This document shows positions 21,349 to 29,008 of a stretch of 45,044 bases of DNA, one piece after another. The translations under genes and the position numbers were made by a program. The DNA is from Phycisphaerales bacterium. Its GTDB lineage: Bacteria; Planctomycetota; Phycisphaerae; Phycisphaerales; SM1A02. The notes beneath the pieces were generated by a model. That model searched no databases. It was not told where the DNA came from and worked only from the letters and a program-made list of their open reading frames with translations. The stretch covers positions 3,547,703 through 3,592,746 of the forward strand of contig CP070772.1 of assembly GCA_020345805.1 (NCBI GenBank), read 5' to 3'. How positions within the stretch are numbered: the first letter of the stretch is position 1; every line of letters starts with the position of its first letter.

Positions 21349-23829
21349 TCAGCACGGCCCCCACGCGGCGAGGACGGCAAAGACGTCATCGATGTCCACG
21401 ATTCCGTCACCGTTGACGTCATAGGTGCCCGCCCCCTCGCCCCAGTGTCCGAGAATCTCAAACAGATCATCGATATCGACCACGCCGTCGAGATTCACGT
21501 CCTCCGGGCACTCCGGCTCGTCACAGTAATAAGCCTTGATCTGAACGCCGTCCACGCCCGCCTCCACCACCGATCCGTCGTTGAGGTCGGAGGCCACGAA
21601 GCGGATTCGGAACTGGTCGTTGACGGTGATGCCGGGAATGTCGGCGAGAAGGAACTCCTTGTGGTACCAGCCGCCGCTTACTTCCGATCCGCCCGGGCCG
21701 ACCGTCTCCAGGTTCACCCAGGTTGCTCCCGCGTCATCGGAAACATCCACGTAGAAGATGTCGTTATAGGGATCGTTGCCGAAGGAGTTGGAGTACCAGC
21801 GGTAGTAGCTGATGATCCCGTCCTGCAGCGTGGCGTCCATGACGGGCGAAATGAGGGTGGTGGTTCCGTCGTCGATGTCGTTGTCGCCGTCGGCGAGCCC
21901 GGTGACGTAACACTGCCCGGAGCCGTCGGCATCGGAAGGCGGATCACCGCGGTCGCCGCCGCCCTGAGGTATGCCGCGCTCCCAGGTGCCGGTGGTCAGG
22001 CCGCCGCTGTCCTCGACCGTCCAACCCTGATCGGTCTCGAAGTCATCCTGGAAGTCGTAGGCGATCCCACTGTACGCCGTGCCGTGATAGGTGTAATCTG
22101 GCGCGGTGTAGGGGTTGTACACGATGTCGTTGTCCATCGTCTCGGCGCTGAAGTAGTAATAGACGATCGCGCCGCAGTCGAAGGCCGGGAAGACCGCGTC
22201 GTAAACGTTCGGCTCCACCTCGTCCATGGCCACTTCGGTGTATTCGGTGCCGGTTCCGTAATAGAACTTTCCGCTGCCCGGCTTGGGCTCAACCGACTCA
22301 CCGGAAACCACCACGCGGATCGTCTCGCCCCCGTTGGGGTTGATGAACTCGGGTCTGCCGTTGGGGAAGTCGAAGGTGAGGTTCACGCTGCTCAGGGCCA
22401 GCAGCACCGCCTCGTAGGCGTCGATCATGCCCCAGCCGTAGTCGTTGTCCTCGCCCGGGATGCCGAGGTCATAGGCGGTGTCGTAGATGATCTGCTTGAT
22501 CTGCTCGACGCTCAGATCCGGGTTCGCCTGGCGCATGAGTGCCACCACGCCGTTGACGTGGGGCGAGGCCATCGAGGTGCCGCTGTAGTAGGAATAGCCC
22601 CCGCCGGGGACCGAAGAACGCACGTCCACGCCGGGAGCGGCGATGTCCGGCTTGGTAGCGGCCGTGTTGTCGGGAGTGCAGTAGGTCGGGCCGCGCGAGG
22701 AGAAAGAAGCGATCGGCCAGGACGGGTTGTTGGCATCGACCGCTGCCACCGCGCAGGTGCGGTAGTCATCGGTGGCGCGGTCGGCCGGCCGTCGCAGGCC
22801 GCTGGTGCCCTCGTTGCCGGCGGAGAAGAGGATCACGATCCCCGCCGCCTCGCAGTTGTCCAGATAGACCCAGAATGTCTGGTCGCAGGGCGGATAGCCG
22901 TGAACCGTCATCAGTCCCCAGGAGTTGGAGCACACCGCCGGCACGTCCCAATTGCTGGAGGGATCCTCGTTGGGATCGAGCAGCCACTGGAAAGAGAGGA
23001 TCGCGTCGGCGACGGTCTGGGAGATGCTCACTCGGTCGATCACCGCGCAGTGAATCCACTGCGCACCCGGGGCCACGCCGATCTCATCGCCGGGGGGGCC
23101 GCCGCACACGCTGCCCATGGTGTGCGTGCCGTGCGACCCGCTGTCGAACGGGAAAGTCTGATTTGTGACCGGATCAAAGAAGGCCCACTCGGGGTTGTCG
23201 GCGTATCGCGGATCGGCCACGCCGCGCCACCGGCTGGCGAGGGCCGGATGGTTGCCGTCCACGCCGGTGTCCAACGTTGAGGTGAGCACGCCCTCGCCGG
23301 TGAACCCCATGGCCCACACTTCCGGGGCGCGAACCGCCTCCACGCCGATCTCGACTGCGCGATCTCCGGGCCCGTCCTTGTGACTGGAAGCGACCGGCTC
23401 GATCAACTCGATGGGATAGTTGAAGTAAACCGTCGCCACGTCATTGCGGGCGGCGATGGCCCGTATCGTCTCCGGCGTGCCGTCGACGCGGATGATGTTG
23501 CCCACCCAGTACGCCTGATAGTCACTGATGGCACCGGCGGCTTTGAGCCTGGCCAGCTCCGCTGTGATTTCGACCTGCGTGACCGCCGCCAGGTCCTGCA
23601 GCGAGCGCACGACTTCCTCGTGACGCAGGCGTAGCGTGGCCCGCTCGGCATCCATCCTTCGGGTAATGCCCTCGACATCGAGCTGGTGGTCAACGTACAC
23701 CAGCGTCGAGACCGTCTCCTCGGCGGCCGTCTGCTGGAGAATCGCTTCAAGCCCCGAATCCACCTGTCCCGCTATTGCCGGCCCGCTCGCCGCCAACACC
23801 GCCACGCAAGCAGTAGACAGTCGCCTCAT
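21349..23829 (-). CDS. Secreted subtilisin-like (S8) protease with dockerin-like tail
   Basis: An 826-residue exported serine protease. ATG 23829 follows GGAAGGAGAAATCTG; the frame is open to 24153 but that part looks non-coding. It has a signal peptide (M-R-R-L-S-T-A-C-V-A-V-L-A-A) and a prodomain-like region with an I9-like feel (about 25-150). The catalytic triad is Asp187 (T-L-D-T-G-V-D-G), His233 (G-S-H-G-T-H-T-M-G) and Ser419 (G-T-S-M-A-S-P-H); the oxyanion Asn region is C-S-N-S-W-G. After the protease come beta-rich domains with a jelly-roll-like D-F-E-T-D-Q-G-W-T-V segment (about 600-760). The dockerin-like pair closes the protein, but here the C-x-x-C spacer is replaced by G-E-G-A-G-T-Y-D and the final Pro is missing. 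It probably degrades extracellular protein. Confidence 0.92.
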   Translation of the reverse strand: MRRLSTACVAVLAASGPAIAGQVDSGLEAILQQTAAEETVSTLVYVDHQLDVEGITRRMDAERATLRLRHEEVVRSLQDLAAVTQVEITAELARLKAAGAISDYQAYWVGNIIRVDGTPETIRAIAARNDVATVYFNYPIELIEPVASSHKDGPGDRAVEIGVEAVRAPEVWAMGFTGEGVLTSTLDTGVDGNHPALASRWRGVADPRYADNPEWAFFDPVTNQTFPFDSGSHGTHTMGSVCGGPPGDEIGVAPGAQWIHCAVIDRVSISQTVADAILSFQWLLDPNEDPSSNWDVPAVCSNSWGLMTVHGYPPCDQTFWVYLDNCEAAGIVILFSAGNEGTSGLRRPADRATDDYRTCAVAAVDANNPSWPIASFSSRGPTYCTPDNTAATKPDIAAPGVDVRSSVPGGGYSYYSGTSMASPHVNGVVALMRQANPDLSVEQIKQIIYDTAYDLGIPGEDNDYGWGMIDAYEAVLLALSSVNLTFDFPNGRPEFINPNGGETIRVVVSGESVEPKPGSGKFYYGTGTEYTEVAMDEVEPNVYDAVFPAFDCGAIVYYYFSAETMDNDIVYNPYTAPDYTYHGTAYSGIAYDFQDDFETDQGWTVEDSGGLTTGTWERGIPQGGGDRGDPPSDADGSGQCYVTGLADGDNDIDDGTTTLISPVMDATLQDGIISYYRWYSNSFGNDPYNDIFYVDVSDDAGATWVNLETVGPGGSEVSGGWYHKEFLLADIPGITVNDQFRIRFVASDLNDGSVVEAGVDGVQIKAYYCDEPECPEDVNLDGVVDIDDLFEILGHWGEGAGTYDVNGDGIVDIDDVFAVLAAWGPC

Positions 23830-24174
23830 CAGATTTCTCCTTCCTGTCTTGCTGTTGATCAGAGTGCTCTTTCTGTGGGTGCGTCCGGACCGCTTCATCA
23901 TGGGCGCACCACAACCCCGATACCTCTTCCGGCATCCTGTGTTCTCCACCAATCTACGGCGGCGGGCACCGGCAAGCAACGAGCTTCTGCAAATAGGTGA
24001 TGGCTCCCGGGCTGGTCGCGTCCCCCACCGGGCCGGAGAGTGATAAAAATGCCGTTCCAGAGCTCGGGCGTACAACCGCCTGGCAGAGCTGCCTGACGGC
24101 CCCAGGGCCGCCCCGATACCCCGACAGAACCCTTTCCCGGCGATAATTCCCAACGCCCTGGCGGGATTAACCTC
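23830..24174. other. Non-coding region upstream of the subtilisin gene
   Basis: About 345 bases without a convincing gene; the open frame that overlaps it belongs to the unused N-terminal extension of the subtilisin. It should hold that gene's promoter, but no clear minus-strand -35/-10 pair was found. Confidence 0.4.
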
Positions 24175-24202
24175 TTGTCAAGGGCTGAGGATCTGGTATT
24201 CT
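24175..24202 (+). promoter_or_regulatory. Candidate promoter for a plus-strand small RNA
   Basis: TTGTCA (24175-24180), a 16-base spacer and TATTCT (24197-24202), in the same layout as the rpmB promoter candidate. No plus-strand gene follows for 1.7 kb. Confidence 0.4.
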
Positions 24203-24208
24203 CTCACC

Positions 24209-24363
24209 GTCGTTGCGGAGCGGGTGATCCGTTGAGAAAGGCCCGGTTCCTGCATTCGCAAAGGAGGACGGGAAGAAGAAACAGCCGCGAGGAACCCTCA
24301 GCGCAACGTGCAACCTGATCCTGGGGCGCGGCGTAACACGTCCGCGTCCCGGCTGTTTTTTTT
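24209..24363 (+). ncRNA. Candidate structured small RNA with intrinsic terminator
   Basis: An orphan transcription unit between minus-strand genes. Downstream of the promoter candidate, AAACAGCC (24279-24286) pairs with GGCTGTTT (24351-24358), enclosing small hairpins GAGG-AAC-CCTC (24289-24299), GCGC-AAC-GTGC (24301-24311) and GGGGCGCGG/CCGCGTCCC (24323-24350, one G-U). The outer helix runs into eight T residues (24356-24363). A purine-rich AAAGGAGGA at 24260 is present but no ATG follows. It was compared by eye with SRP, SAM, SAH, glycine and c-di-GMP RNA motifs without a match. Size about 155 bases. The end is well supported; the start is inferred. Confidence 0.4.
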
Positions 24364-24457
24364 GATCGCCTCGTGACGGGCGGGAAGCGGTGAGGGCTGT
24401 TCTCCTCACAACTTCTCGGCCGGCAGATGGTGCGCTATACGTGACACGCGTTCGGTC

Positions 24458-25582
24458 TTACGGGCACGGCCCCCACGCGCCGAGAACGTCAAACACGTCG
24501 TCGATGTCCACGAGCCCGTCGTTGTTCACGTCTTCCGGACACTCATCGCAGGTCCCCCACGCGCCCAACACGTCGAACAGGTCGTCGATGTCGACCATGC
24601 CGGTCCCGTTGACATCGGCCGGACACATCCCGATGCCCGCCAGATCGATCAGGCTCGCCATGCTGCCGCGGATGGTGTGAATCGCGAAATCCCAGTCGTA
24701 GTCGGGATTGTACATGGTGTCGGTGGCGTGGTGATAGTCATCGTTGGAGCCGCCCCAGATCTCCCAGGGGGAGTTCTCGATCAGACCCACCGCGTCGTAG
24801 CCGTACTGCCAGAAGCCCCACTGATCGGAGACGAAGCCGTCATCGTTCCAGACCTCGAAATCAATGGGCGTATAGGTGGCGAACTTGTCGGCGAGATTCT
24901 GGGCGATCCACTGTGATGCGTCGTTGCCGCCGATGTCCAGGTCGTAATCGGGATCCGGCTCCTGATTGTCCCAGCCGGGATGGAGGAACATGTCGAGATT
25001 GATGGCGGCCACGATGTTCTCACCCGCGTAGTAGGATGCGGCGGCGTAGGCCGAGCTGCCCACCATCCACTGCTCTTCACCGGAAAAGGCGATGAAGCGG
25101 ACGGTGCCTTCAAATTCATACTGAGAAAGGATGCGTGCGGCGAGGATCGCCGCCGCGGTCCCGCTGGCGTTGTCATCGCAGCCCGGGGCGTCATCCTGGT
25201 TGGATCCGTTGTAGGTGTCGTAGTGCCCGCAGTAGATGTAAATGTCCTCCGGGCGGGTGGTGCCAACGATCTCGCCGATCACGTTCGGGCCGTAGGAGGC
25301 GTCGTAGGTGTGAAACGACGCGTCGAGGCCGAAGGAGCTGAACATGTCGTGGATCCACTGGCCAGCGATGTGGATGTCCGTGCCGAACGAGTAGCGGTTC
25401 GTCAGGTAGTGCGGCGGATCGCCGGGAACCGGATCGACCCCCGTCAGCACCCGCAGGTAATCGTGGAACTCATCGAGCGTGACCTGGTTGATGACATCCT
25501 CGAACCCGCGGCCCCGCCCATCGGCGGGAAGGGCAGCGCACAGGACAAGACCGGCCGACACACAAAGAATCGCAACACGCAT
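24458..25582 (-). CDS. Secreted M28-family zinc aminopeptidase-like peptidase with dockerin-like tail
   Basis: A 374-residue exported metallopeptidase. The signal peptide is M-R-V-A-I-L-C-V-S-A-G-L-V-L. Family M28 zinc ligands are visible: His120 (C-G-H-Y-D-T-Y), bridging Asp136 (G-C-D-D-N-A-S-G), the Glu169/Glu170 pair (F-S-G-E-E-Q; general base then ligand), Asp197 (I-N-L-D-M) and a C-terminal His in D-Y-H-H-A-T-D-T. All expected residues are kept, so it should be an active aminopeptidase or carboxypeptidase-like enzyme. The last 60 residues are the dockerin-like pair ending A-W-G-P-C-P. It would act downstream of the subtilisin encoded next door, trimming peptides to amino acids outside the cytoplasm (inference). 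Confidence 0.92.
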   Translation of the reverse strand: MRVAILCVSAGLVLCAALPADGRGRGFEDVINQVTLDEFHDYLRVLTGVDPVPGDPPHYLTNRYSFGTDIHIAGQWIHDMFSSFGLDASFHTYDASYGPNVIGEIVGTTRPEDIYIYCGHYDTYNGSNQDDAPGCDDNASGTAAAILAARILSQYEFEGTVRFIAFSGEEQWMVGSSAYAAASYYAGENIVAAINLDMFLHPGWDNQEPDPDYDLDIGGNDASQWIAQNLADKFATYTPIDFEVWNDDGFVSDQWGFWQYGYDAVGLIENSPWEIWGGSNDDYHHATDTMYNPDYDWDFAIHTIRGSMASLIDLAGIGMCPADVNGTGMVDIDDLFDVLGAWGTCDECPEDVNNDGLVDIDDVFDVLGAWGPCP

Positions 25583-25941
25583 TTATCGCTCCTTTTTCCC
25601 ACCCTCCGGCGCCTTCGGCATTCGCCTCAGCCGCTCCAGCCTCCGGCGGGACACAACCACACATTTCGGGCGGGCCGACGACACAACCCCGCCTCCTCTA
25701 TCACCAGCATAACAGCCCCGCAGGCCCTGCGGAACCACCTTGTTGGCGTAAACAGATTCGTGCAGGAAGCCCGCCGGTTCCCCGGAGTCCGCTTCCGCGG
25801 CCTTCAACCGCGTGATTATCGCTCCGTGCCCCGCCTGTCCGCAGAGAAGTCCATCCGAGCCGGCCGAGGAAGCAGCCGCGGAATGGACAAACCACCGCCC
25901 GTCGCGTGCAATACGCGGGATTTCTGAGGAAAGGACAGGCC
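25583..25941. other. Divergent intergenic region between M28 peptidase and STAS protein
   Basis: About 360 bases between divergently transcribed genes. GGAGCGATAAATG supplies the peptidase ribosome site on the minus strand, and GAGGAAAGGA at 25926 the STAS ribosome site. No clear promoter pair, repeat or extra gene was seen; a 138-residue minus frame here has no plausible start site. Confidence 0.5.
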
Positions 25942-26349
25942 GTGAGCGAAACACAGAAACCACCGCCCCACGGGATTCAACCGCCGGTCGAACCCGCACG
26001 AGGTCCGCGTTTCTCCTCCAGATTGCGGGATGGCGTTCACGTGATCACTCTCGCCCCGTCCGAGATGCTCGACGCCCACTACATCGAGAAGCTCGGCGAC
26101 GAGATCTATCACCATGTCAAGACCATCGAAGCCCCGCGCCTGGTGATCGACCTGGAGAACGTGCGGCACATGTCATCGGCGGCCCTCGGCATGCTCATCG
26201 CCCTGAAGAAGGTCACCGACAGGCAGGGCGGCAGGATCTGCCTCGCCAACGTGCGCGACGATCTCGTTCAGGTCTTCAAGCTCACCAAGCTGCATAAGGT
26301 GCTCAAGATTCACGGCAGTATCGACAAGGCCGTGAAAAGCTTGACCTGA
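25942..26349 (+). CDS. STAS-domain anti-sigma factor antagonist
   Basis: A 135-residue protein of the SpoIIAA/RsbV type. GTG 25942 is chosen because GAGGAAAGGA lies 6-7 bases ahead; a further 12 codons upstream are open but lack a site. A Pro-rich N-terminus (residues 5-22) precedes the STAS fold: V-H-V-I-T-L-A-P near 32-39, L-V-I-D-L-E-N-V-R-H-M-S-S-A-A-L-G-M-L near 67-85, G-G-R-I-C-L-A-N-V near 96. The phosphorylatable Ser of this family lies in the S-S pair at 78-79. Such proteins bind and release anti-sigma kinases; no kinase or sigma partner lies next to it, so the partner is encoded elsewhere. Confidence 0.9.
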   Translation: MSETQKPPPHGIQPPVEPARGPRFSSRLRDGVHVITLAPSEMLDAHYIEKLGDEIYHHVKTIEAPRLVIDLENVRHMSSAALGMLIALKKVTDRQGGRICLANVRDDLVQVFKLTKLHKVLKIHGSIDKAVKSLT

Positions 26350-26378
26350 TCTCCCAGTAGCAGCGGCCCTCAGGAAAA

Positions 26379-26450
26379 GCGGGCGACCGGACTCGAACCG
26401 GCAACATTCAGCTTGGAAGGCTGACGCTCTACCAATTGAGCTACGCCCGC
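26379..26450 (-). tRNA. tRNA-Gly (anticodon TCC)
   Basis: Minus-strand cloverleaf of 72 bases. Acceptor GCGGGCG/CGCCCGC; D arm GCTC...GAGC; anticodon stem TCAGC/GCTGA around CTTCCAA, giving anticodon TCC; T arm GCCGG/CCGGT with TTCGAGT. All stems pair. CCA is not encoded. A broken relative lies at 28059-28107. Confidence 0.95.
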
Positions 26451-26520
26451 CGAGGGTGACGGCAGAGTAGAGCCTTGCCCGGTGCGCGGCAACGGGCGAG
26501 GGGCAAAAAGTCGTCTCGCC
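26451..26520 (-). repeat. tRNA 5' flank, diverged copy at 28108-28175
   Basis: The sequence immediately upstream of the tRNA (minus sense) shares GGCAGAG-AGAGCCT, GCGGCAA-GGGCG and GGGCAAAAA blocks in the same order with 28108-28175. It marks one end of an old duplicated segment. Confidence 0.6.
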
Positions 26521-26558
26521 CCCGCCGGCCGGGCGTTGAGGGCCCCGGATCGGAGCCG

Positions 26559-26631
26559 GCCCATCACGGGTCTTGCCAATTACTTTTTACCAAGACCCGT
26601 GAAAAAATCGCGCACATTGCCCCACGGTCCA
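26559..26631. repeat. Hairpin repeat, copy 1
   Basis: GCCCAT, then CACGGGTCTTG (26565-26575) pairing perfectly with CAAGACCCGTG (26591-26601) over a 15-base AT-rich loop, then AAAAAATCGCG and CCACGGTCCA. The same order of blocks recurs at 27765-27840. On the plus strand it is followed by A not T, so it is not a plus-strand terminator. Confidence 0.65.
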
Positions 26632-26785
26632 GGCGATCGGGGCCGCGCAGAACATCGATCCTCCCGGTGGGGCCGGACGTGCTGAGGCGCTGTGTCATCG
26701 CGCAGGTTCACTGGTGACCAGGATTCAGCTCCGCCCCTCACCATCCACCTGGATCAGGAATGGGCACAAGCGCAGTGTGCCAAAG
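26632..26785. other. Short non-coding stretch between hairpin repeat and PEP-CTERM terminator
   Basis: Together with the flanking repeats this completes a gene-free interval of about 400 bases between the tRNA and the PEP-CTERM gene. Nothing further was recognised in it. Confidence 0.4.
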
Positions 26786-26817
26786 CAAACCACCCCGCAG
26801 CCAGGCCGCGGGGTGGT
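26786..26817 (-). terminator. Terminator for the PEP-CTERM gene
   Basis: On the minus strand ACCACCCCGC pairs perfectly with GCGGGGTGGT around nine bases and is followed by TTTG, 35 bases past the stop at 26852. Confidence 0.65.
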
Positions 26818-26851
26818 CGAACGTTCCGGTTCGTATCGTGTCCACAACGAC

Positions 26852-27406
26852 TCAGCGACGACGGCGCCGCGTGGCCAGACCTGCGATGCCGAAAAACGCG
26901 AGCGCGCCGGGCGCAGGAACAATCTGAATCGTGACGGTGTCGACAGCATTGCCGTTGACCAACGTATTCACGTATACGCCGGGAATCATTCCCAATGATG
27001 CAAATGTTGCATTGAACTTGGTGCTGCTTCCTGAAAGTGGGTCGCCGGACATGTAACCGATAGGAACACCGATGGCAGGATCGCTGAACATCGCAACCCG
27101 ATCACCAGAGGTGACGTCCCACGTCTGGAAGTCGCCGGAGCCAAAAACACCTGTCCAACTGCCGACCGCATAATAATCCGATTGCTGATCACCATTGGTC
27201 ATCAATGCACCGGCTGGCCAGAAAAATGGTGTGGTATTGCTGGCAACGCCTTGATATCCAAATGTCGCATCCAGATCCAATGATCCGGTCACGGTCATTT
27301 CGACATCGCTTCCGACTTCCTCAACGTAGAACAGAATGCCCGCGTCGGCAGTACCGGCACCTGTCAATGAAACCAACAAACAGCACGATACCAAAGTCTT
27401 CTTCAT
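26852..27406 (-). CDS. Exported protein with PEP-CTERM-like sorting signal
   Basis: A 184-residue protein. ATG 27406 follows AGGAGGATCAC. It has a signal peptide (M-K-K-T-L-V-S-C-C-L-L-V-S-L) with cleavage likely after T-A-D-A. The middle (about 25-160) is a beta-rich, low-charge domain without a recognised family. The C-terminus is V-P-A-P-G-A-L-A-F-F-G-I-A-G-L-A followed by T-R-R-R-R-R: the three parts of a PEP-CTERM signal (motif, hydrophobic helix, basic tail), with P-A-P-G in place of P-E-P, a variant common in planctomycete-like genomes. It should be processed by an exosortase, which is not in this window. The gene is poorer in G+C than its neighbours and lies between hairpin repeats, so it may be acquired. 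Confidence 0.88.
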   Translation of the reverse strand: MKKTLVSCCLLVSLTGAGTADAGILFYVEEVGSDVEMTVTGSLDLDATFGYQGVASNTTPFFWPAGALMTNGDQQSDYYAVGSWTGVFGSGDFQTWDVTSGDRVAMFSDPAIGVPIGYMSGDPLSGSSTKFNATFASLGMIPGVYVNTLVNGNAVDTVTIQIVPAPGALAFFGIAGLATRRRRR

Positions 27407-27764
27407 GTGATCCTCCTAATGTTCTGTGCTCCGGAATCTCTCACAGTACCCTCGACCTGCAGATGCCGAGGGACTAAGCCACGCTCAGAATACCTGGAGC
27501 CTCGTTCTGGTGCAAGAAGGTAATGGCCGATTCTCCACGCCAGAATGGACGCCTCCTACTCGGAAGGCGATTGCAGCGGACTGTTCGGTTATTGTACGGG
27601 TCCCAGGATGGGGATTGAGGGCCCAGGGCGGCCGATCCGGGCCTCCCAGGCGTCGTTCAGGGCCGGTTTCCGCGCACGGCGGGCGACGTTGGCCCGTGTG
27701 GCCAAAGGGGCGCCGGTTGGCAGGAACGGGCGTCCAGGTGCCTGCCGCAGCCAATCCAGCCCCA
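27407..27764. other. Non-coding region upstream of the PEP-CTERM gene
   Basis: About 360 bases with no convincing gene. It should contain the PEP-CTERM promoter on the minus strand. Open frames here (for example 27426-27791 plus) are low-complexity Arg/Pro-rich shadows. Confidence 0.4.
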
Positions 27765-27840
27765 GCCCATGACGGGTTTACCCCAAATTAAAAATGGTCA
27801 AAACCCGTGAGAAAACGCGGCGGGGGAACGCCACGGTCCA
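27765..27840. repeat. Hairpin repeat, copy 2
   Basis: GCCCAT, ACGGGTTT (27772-27779) pairing with AAACCCGT (27801-27808) over a 21-base AT-rich loop, then GAGAAAACGCG and CCACGGTCCA. It is homologous in layout and flanks to copy 1 at 26559-26631. Confidence 0.65.
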
Positions 27841-27855
27841 CGCCGCGGGCCGCGG

Positions 27856-28058
27856 TCAGAAAATCACTCCCCCCCGTGATTCACCGGTTGCCGCCCTCAC
27901 CATCGCCACGATGCCGGCCTTGACTGGCCCGGGCAGGCTCGGCCACGCGTCAACCAACCGGCGCAGATCGCCGTCTACCGCGCCGCTACTTTCGGGGCTG
28001 CTGGCGGGGGTCGCTGAAGCGCCGTCGCAAGTCTTTGATAGGTCGTTGCTTCTGTCGG
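27856..28058 (-). pseudogene. Fragment resembling the C-terminal tail of a tyrosine recombinase/integrase
   Basis: A minus-strand frame of about 67 codons fused upstream to the broken tRNA and ending in a TGA at 27856. It reads L-R-R-L-V-D-A-W-P-S-L-P-G-P-V-K-A-G-I-V-A-M-V-R-A-A near the end, a helical tail I associate with integrase-type proteins of planctomycete-like genomes. No catalytic R-H-R-Y residues remain and no start is evident, so it is a relic if the match is right. The assignment rests on recall of the tail motif only. Confidence 0.35.
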
Positions 28059-28107
28059 GGGTCGCCCGATTCGAAGGCTGACGCTCCACCAATTGAGCCA
28101 CGCCTGC
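28059..28107 (-). pseudogene. Broken tRNA-Gly copy with internal deletion
   Basis: On the minus strand GCAGGCGTGGCTCAATTGG and GGAGCGTCAGCC match the acceptor 5' strand, D arm and anticodon 5' stem of the intact tRNA-Gly with a few changes. It then jumps to TTCGAAT, as if 21 bases between two GAA repeats (3' anticodon stem, variable loop, half the T arm) were deleted. It cannot fold into a cloverleaf. Confidence 0.65.
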
Positions 28108-28175
28108 TACGACCGTCGGCAGAGCAGAGCCTCCCCCCTGCCGCGGCAATGGGCGGAGGGCAAAAACTCGCCCTC
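28108..28175 (-). repeat. Diverged copy of the tRNA-Gly 5' flank
   Basis: Counterpart of 26451-26520, directly abutting the broken tRNA. It shares ordered blocks GGCAGAG, AGAGCCT, GCGGCAA and GGGCAAAAA. Confidence 0.6.
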
Positions 28176-28255
28176 GGGCTGACGACGACACCTCCCAAGC
28201 GGTATCCTCTCAGGTCTGAACGAGGGCAGCTCGTATTCGGTTGCAGGAGGATGCG

Positions 28256-29008
28256 GTGCGCGTCGGTCTGTTCATCACCTGCCTCACGGACACGTACTAT
28301 CCCCGGGTGGGAGCCGCCGTGGTCGCGGTCCTCAGGCACCTGGGCTGCGAGGTTCGCTTCCCGACCGAGCAGACCTGCTGCGGCCAGCCCGCGTTCAACA
28401 ATGGACTCCTCGACGAGGCCCGGCCGTTGGTGGCGAACCTCGCCGGCGTCTTCCGTGATGATGAGTACGTGGTCAGCCCCAGCGCTTCCTGCGCGGCGAT
28501 GATCGGCGAGCACGGCCCGGAACTGTTCTCAGCCGGAAGTGAGCCGCGGCGGCTCATTGATGATCTGGCCTCGCGAATGTTCGACTTCACCTCCTTCCTC
28601 TGCAACGTCCTTAAGGCCGACCCGGCACCGTGGATCGATGGTTTGAAGCTTGACAACGCCGCCTTCCACTACTCCTGCCATTCACGACCCTTCGTTTCGC
28701 CGGAGACGGCGGTGGAGCGGATCGATCGACTGCTGGGCGGCCGGGTGACGCCGCTGGAGCGCTTCGACCAGTGCTGCGGGTTCGGCGGGATGTTCGCCAT
28801 GGAGTATCCGCAGATCTCCGGGGCGATGGTCGAGGACAAAGTCCAGTGCATTGAAGCATCCGGCGCGAAGACCATCATCTGCGACGAGGCCGGCTGCCGG
28901 ATGAACATCGAAGGCGCCCTGCACCGGAAGGGCATGGATGTGCGGGTTGTGCATACCGCCGAAGTGATCGCCGAAGCGCTCGGCCTGTCATTGCCGGAGG
29001 GAACATGA
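28256..29008 (+). CDS. lutA: L-lactate utilisation protein LutA (CCG-domain iron-sulphur subunit)
   Basis: A 250-residue cytoplasmic subunit of the LutABC L-lactate dehydrogenase complex. GTG 28256 has AGGAGGA at 28244-28250. Two cysteine-rich CCG-type motifs are visible: F-P-T-E-Q-T-C-C-G-Q-P-A near 38-49 and F-D-Q-C-C-G-F-G-G near 171-179, each with a preceding single Cys (F-I-T-C-L, Y-S-C-H-S-R), which bind an iron-sulphur cluster in heterodisulphide-reductase-like proteins. C-D-E-A-G-C-R-M-N-I follows near 209. It overlaps lutB by four bases (ATGA), so coupled translation is likely. Confidence 0.95.
   Translation: MRVGLFITCLTDTYYPRVGAAVVAVLRHLGCEVRFPTEQTCCGQPAFNNGLLDEARPLVANLAGVFRDDEYVVSPSASCAAMIGEHGPELFSAGSEPRRLIDDLASRMFDFTSFLCNVLKADPAPWIDGLKLDNAAFHYSCHSRPFVSPETAVERIDRLLGGRVTPLERFDQCCGFGGMFAMEYPQISGAMVEDKVQCIEASGAKTIICDEAGCRMNIEGALHRKGMDVRVVHTAEVIAEALGLSLPEGT

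Noticed and set aside
21445-23280. Plus-strand 611-residue frame opposite the subtilisin
   Set aside because: Same type of shadow; the minus strand carries a full catalytic triad.
24209-24363. SRP RNA or a SAM/SAH/c-di-GMP riboswitch at the small-RNA candidate
   Set aside because: Isolated similarities (GGGAAG, GAGGAA) do not extend to the conserved loops or pairing of those families.
28059-28107. A second functional tRNA
   Set aside because: The 3' anticodon stem and T arm cannot be formed because of the internal deletion.
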